A stretch of DNA of 64,000 nt from Pseudolachnospira sp051055405 (lineage in GTDB: Bacteria; Bacillota; Clostridia; Lachnospirales; Lachnospiraceae): NCBI RefSeq assembly GCF_051055405.1, contig NZ_CP167068.1, positions 744,001 to 808,000 on the forward strand, written 5' to 3'. Positions 61,062-64,000 of this stretch are shown here, in pieces; position 1 is the first letter of the stretch, and every line of letters begins with the position of its first letter. The position numbers and the translations under genes are program-made. The notes under the pieces were generated by a model. The model ran no database searches. It was not told the DNA's origin and saw only the letters and a program-made list of their open reading frames with translations.

Positions 61062-62275
61062 AAAATGGAAAAAAATGCGGCTTCGGAATTTTGCTGTTAG
61101 TGCTCCTTCTTTTTTGCCTGGGGAAATCTCTGACTCTTCAGACATGGCTAAGCGCCCATGGGGAAGGAACGTTATGGGAGTTGGAGGAGGGGATCGCTCT
61201 TTGGAACGCAGTTGAGATCAAGAAGGCCAACGCAGACCAGGAAGAGCCTATGAACTTTACTTTTTGGGAACAGCAGGAGGGAGGACTGATTGAAAATCCG
61301 GAATTTGCCCGGATGACGCCGGTCCATGGGATTGTTCTCTTGGGAGATTCCCGTTTGGTTCTCGAAGGAAGCGGTTTTTTAGAGGAAGGGGACGTAGATG
61401 GGTGCCTATTGGATGAAGATACGGCGGCAGTTTTATTTGGAAACCAAAACGTAGTCGGTCAGACGGTTCGCTATGAAGGACGGGAACTCATGGTACGTGG
61501 GCTTTTGGAAGGCGTGACGGAGACCATTGTCATGGAGGCGGAGAACCATGAAGGGGGAGCGGACGGGGAAAATCTTTCCTTTCATCACATTTCGTTGTCT
61601 CATGAGGCGGATCAGAAGCGAGAGATGGTTTCTCGATTTTGTAACTTAACGGGAATTTCGGGAACCGCTTTGCCCTTGGCGGAATATGGCCGAATTTCCG
61701 CTGCGGCGGGAGGGCTTTTCCTCCTGTGGGTTGCCTTGAGCGTGCTTACCCCTTTGTTTCGCATGGCGCGGAGAGAAGGTTTAGCAAAAAGAGCGGCTTA
61801 TTTGGCGGCTTTCCTTGGTATGATGGGCCTTTTTTTCTGGATTGTGGAGCCGGATTTTTCCATTCCTCCGGAATGGATTCCAAGCCGCTGGTCGGATTTT
61901 GATTTCTGGAAATTGCTCTGGGAAGAGCAGACGCAAACATTTCAGAACCTCTTTTTCGGAGAACCTTCGCAGCCGGTTTGGCTTTTCCGCAAGCCCTTTC
62001 TTCAGTGTATGGGATATATGGCGGGAGCCGCCGCTTGTTTTGGCATTGGACGGCGCTTTTGGCAGGTGGAGACGGAGCGAGAACTGTTTGTTGGAGCGCT
62101 GCTTTCCCTCGCGCTGTCCTTTGGCGTATTGATAGAGACAGAAAATATCGGGGGACGAATCCTTTGGCTGCTGCCTCTCTTTTATGTCATAGGAAATTTC
62201 TTGGGAAATTCCGGCCGTATAAAAAATGTTTCATTGCCAGGGCAGAAGGAGACTGGAATTGAACATATGGAGTAA
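61058..62275 (+). CDS. Membrane protein with MacB-like periplasmic domain, no ATPase or FtsX permease part
   Basis: 405 residues. ATG 61058 overlaps the adaptor stop (ATGA). One N-terminal helix (about 8-27) is followed by an outer domain of about 180 residues. There, DTAAVLFGNQNVVGQTVRY and ELMVRGLLEG (about 118-155) resemble the MacB periplasmic core (arg/Ala-LFG-x-x-x-V-G-x-x-V-x-x-x-G-x-x-x-x-V-x-G-V). Then five further hydrophobic segments (about 215-235, 248-266, 318-335, 343-362, 370-388), but no ABC motifs and not the usual FtsX arrangement. I do not know a named family. It probably works with the adaptor encoded just before it. Confidence 0.68.
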   Translation: MKNGKKCGFGILLLVLLLFCLGKSLTLQTWLSAHGEGTLWELEEGIALWNAVEIKKANADQEEPMNFTFWEQQEGGLIENPEFARMTPVHGIVLLGDSRLVLEGSGFLEEGDVDGCLLDEDTAAVLFGNQNVVGQTVRYEGRELMVRGLLEGVTETIVMEAENHEGGADGENLSFHHISLSHEADQKREMVSRFCNLTGISGTALPLAEYGRISAAAGGLFLLWVALSVLTPLFRMARREGLAKRAAYLAAFLGMMGLFFWIVEPDFSIPPEWIPSRWSDFDFWKLLWEEQTQTFQNLFFGEPSQPVWLFRKPFLQCMGYMAGAAACFGIGRRFWQVETERELFVGALLSLALSFGVLIETENIGGRILWLLPLFYVIGNFLGNSGRIKNVSLPGQKETGIEHME

Positions 62276-62975
62276 AGAAGAAAGAGAAACGCCGGAGCGG
62301 ACGCTTCCGGCCAAGACGTGTATCGGGCGGTTTGCCGGGGTTTTTCAAAGGAACTTTTTCCGGCTGATCGGTTTGAATCTGATTTATCTTTTGGCCTGCC
62401 TGCCGGTGATCACGATCCCGGCAGCTATGACGGCCATGACGCAGATTACGATTGCTATGGAACAAAGATCGTATTTTTTCTGGTCGGACTTTTGGGATGT
62501 ATTTCGGGAGGAGTTTGGGCGTGCTTTTGCCTCCGGTTTTATGCTTTTAGGAGGCGCCGTATTTCTGGCAGGTGGGCTTTTGTTCTACTGGAAACTTTCC
62601 CAAAATCAGATTTTCATGCTGATTCCATTCGGGATTTGCGCAGCCGGTTTGTTTCTTTTAACGGGGATGCGTGCTTACGTGTGCTTGATGCTTGCGGTTT
62701 TCGATCTACCTTTAAAGGCAATTCTGAAAAACGCTTTTCTTCTAGTTTTTTTACGTTTCCCGCAGACGTTAACCGTGGTTTTGATTCAGGGTATGGGAGC
62801 GGGGATTTGTTATCTGTTTTTTCCGTTGACGATTCCACTGGTGTTGCTTTTTCATTCTTCCTTCCAAAGTCTGATCGGCGTTTTTCTGCTGTGGCCGGGT
62901 ATCAAGCAATATGTAAAGGGAGAGGATCAGGAATCTGCGCCGGATGATACCGATTGGAAGAGCGCGGATAAGTAG
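62259..62975 (+). CDS. DUF624 (YesL-like) membrane protein
   Basis: 238 residues from TTG 62259, with GAAGGAG 8 nt before and overlapping the previous stop; an upstream ATG at 62226 lies further inside the neighbour gene. FQRNFFRLIGLNLIYLLACLPVITIPAAMTAM (about 30-60) is the DUF624 signature. About five membrane helices follow, and the C-terminus is charged. YesL-type genes usually sit with sugar ABC permeases and solute-binding proteins of glycan use operons, as here. The precise function is unknown. Its 3' end overlaps the convergent exonuclease-like gene by 49 bp. Confidence 0.88.
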   Translation: MNIWSKEERETPERTLPAKTCIGRFAGVFQRNFFRLIGLNLIYLLACLPVITIPAAMTAMTQITIAMEQRSYFFWSDFWDVFREEFGRAFASGFMLLGGAVFLAGGLLFYWKLSQNQIFMLIPFGICAAGLFLLTGMRAYVCLMLAVFDLPLKAILKNAFLLVFLRFPQTLTVVLIQGMGAGICYLFFPLTIPLVLLFHSSFQSLIGVFLLWPGIKQYVKGEDQESAPDDTDWKSADK

Positions 62976-64000
62976 GCGTTCCAGAAGGACGCTTCTTGCA
63001 GAATCGATTCTTCCCAAAAAACATATGAGGGGCCGTTTCTCCGCTCTTGAAAAACTGGTCGTCCTGTTTCTAACCGCATTTTCTTTGGCAGCGGCAGGAA
63101 TTGGCCGGTTTTTTTGATGTAACAATTTTCTGGCGTGGCCTTGACCCGAAACGCGGGATCCACATAGACGGCGACGCTTTTATGAATAGCAGTATCTTCC
63201 GCCGGCAGATAATAATAATCCTTATAGTTCGGAAGATAGTATTGCAGTTCGCCGCAAAAAAGCGGAGTGTGCAGCCGAAGGCTTTCTTTTCCCAGCACGG
63301 CATAGGTTCCCTCTGTCCGGAAAGAGACTGGCTGAGGCAGAGAAGATGCGAGAGAAAAACGAAGAAAGAGTTCGGAATCAGAGGAATCTTCTACAATCGG
63401 GCATCCGATAGGGATAGAACCATTTTTTAGGTCAAAATAGGAAAGCATGGGCAAAAGCTGAAGCATCCCTAGGACATCTTCTTCATTGTGAAGCAGCAGG
63501 AAGTGCAGAAGCTTTGGATTTCCGGTCTTTGTAAACTGATGGTAGATAGGGATCAGCTCGCCGCCACTATAGGAATCATCCCGCTCTATATGGAGAAATT
63601 GCTCGATGGATTTCTGTTTGACATCCGGAAGATTACACAGATTTTTGCAGGTGCGGATTTTTTGGTAGAGATCCACGCTCTTCATGGTTTTAAACGGGCT
63701 AAAAAGGCCAAAGTGTTCGCTTCTCTTATGTAGATAGGGAAGATCAAAGCGATTTCCATTGAAATGGACAAAGCCCGAAAAATCCCGGCAGAACGCAATG
63801 ACTTGTTCCAATAACTTTTGTTCTTCTTTGGGAGATTCACATAACCACTGGCGAAAACCCCAGCACTCTTCAGTGTGGGGAAACAGGCAGCCGATCAGAT
63901 AAACGTGAGAGCGCTCCGGAGAGAGCCCGGTGGTTTCAATATCTAAAAATAATGGTTTTTCCAGCCCCAGTTGGTTGAGGGGGTAATCCGTGTGAAGAAA
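62927..64000 (-). CDS. RNase H-like/DEDD exonuclease domain protein (YprB family), N-terminus beyond window
   Basis: The minus-strand frame is open from the TGA at 62929-62927 to the right edge (358 codons), so the start is outside the window. The first acidic motif is LDIETTG near 63950, the second HFNGNRFDLPYL near 63760 and the third LLHNEEDVLGML near 63480. They match the three motifs of the DEDD nuclease fold in YprB-like proteins (RNase_H_2), though the third has His where relatives often have Tyr. About 160 residues of unknown C-terminal domain follow. It probably acts on nucleic acid in the cytoplasm; substrate unknown. Confidence 0.85.
   Translation of the reverse strand, partial: FLHTDYPLNQLGLEKPLFLDIETTGLSPERSHVYLIGCLFPHTEECWGFRQWLCESPKEEQKLLEQVIAFCRDFSGFVHFNGNRFDLPYLHKRSEHFGLFSPFKTMKSVDLYQKIRTCKNLCNLPDVKQKSIEQFLHIERDDSYSGGELIPIYHQFTKTGNPKLLHFLLLHNEEDVLGMLQLLPMLSYFDLKNGSIPIGCPIVEDSSDSELFLRFSLASSLPQPVSFRTEGTYAVLGKESLRLHTPLFCGELQYYLPNYKDYYYLPAEDTAIHKSVAVYVDPAFRVKATPENCYIKKTGQFLPLPKKMRLETGRPVFQERRNGPSYVFWEESILQEASFWNAYLSALFQSVSSGADS

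Overview
The window looks like a chromosomal segment of an anaerobic, low-to-mid GC Firmicute of class Clostridia, most likely a Lachnospiraceae-type gut bacterium. Reasons: the CIRCE-controlled hrcA-grpE-dnaK-dnaJ operon; the ireB-ruvX-DUF1292-mltG-trmR-trhP-era-recO housekeeping block; NfnAB-type electron bifurcation; a siroheme/ferredoxin sulfite-reductase subunit; Crh/HPr-like, YlmH, RNase J and DUF624 proteins; strong AGGAGG ribosome binding sites; and frequent GTG/TTG starts. I see no tRNA, rRNA, CRISPR array, transposase or phage gene. The first and last genes are cut by the window edges.

Left part (1-19.2 kb), catabolism and transport: the end of a TRAP carboxylate transporter with a DUF6282-like hydrolase; a LysR regulator; then a long same-strand cluster of crotonase, CoA-transferase, oligopeptide-type ABC transporter (binding protein, two permeases, two ATPases), serine hydrolase and FMN oxidoreductase. 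This layout suggests import of an amide- or ester-containing substrate, hydrolysis, CoA activation and further oxidation or reduction. A second LysR regulator faces a sulfur module made of a CoA-disulfide reductase with a rhodanese domain and an AsrC-like sulfite reductase subunit.

Middle (19.2-52.7 kb): a mosaic of intergenic palindromic repeats, a membrane-anchored polysaccharide deacetylase, an AEC transporter, nfnAB, YlmH, a membrane-anchored amidase, a tiny DUF1858 protein and a 12-residue tandem-repeat protein. Then come the heat-shock operon continued by prmA, a lipoprotein, rsmE, a cysteine desulfurase and thiI (tRNA and ribosome modification), a Crh-like HPr protein on the minus strand, mtaB, and the conserved ireB to recO block (with RNase J inserted), ending with a GH3 glycosidase.

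Right part (52.7-64 kb): a minus-strand histidine kinase/response regulator pair bracketed by inverted copies of one repeat sequence, carried in a perfect 37-bp-arm hairpin on one side and a 234-nt nested palindrome on the other. Facing it is an unusual six-gene operon: a beta-propeller/solute-binding fusion lipoprotein, two sugar-type ABC permeases without an ATPase, a MacA/HlyD-like adaptor, a membrane protein with a MacB-like periplasmic domain but no ABC or FtsX part, and a DUF624 protein. It converges on, and overlaps, an RNase H-like exonuclease gene. This right-hand region is the best candidate here for an undescribed system.
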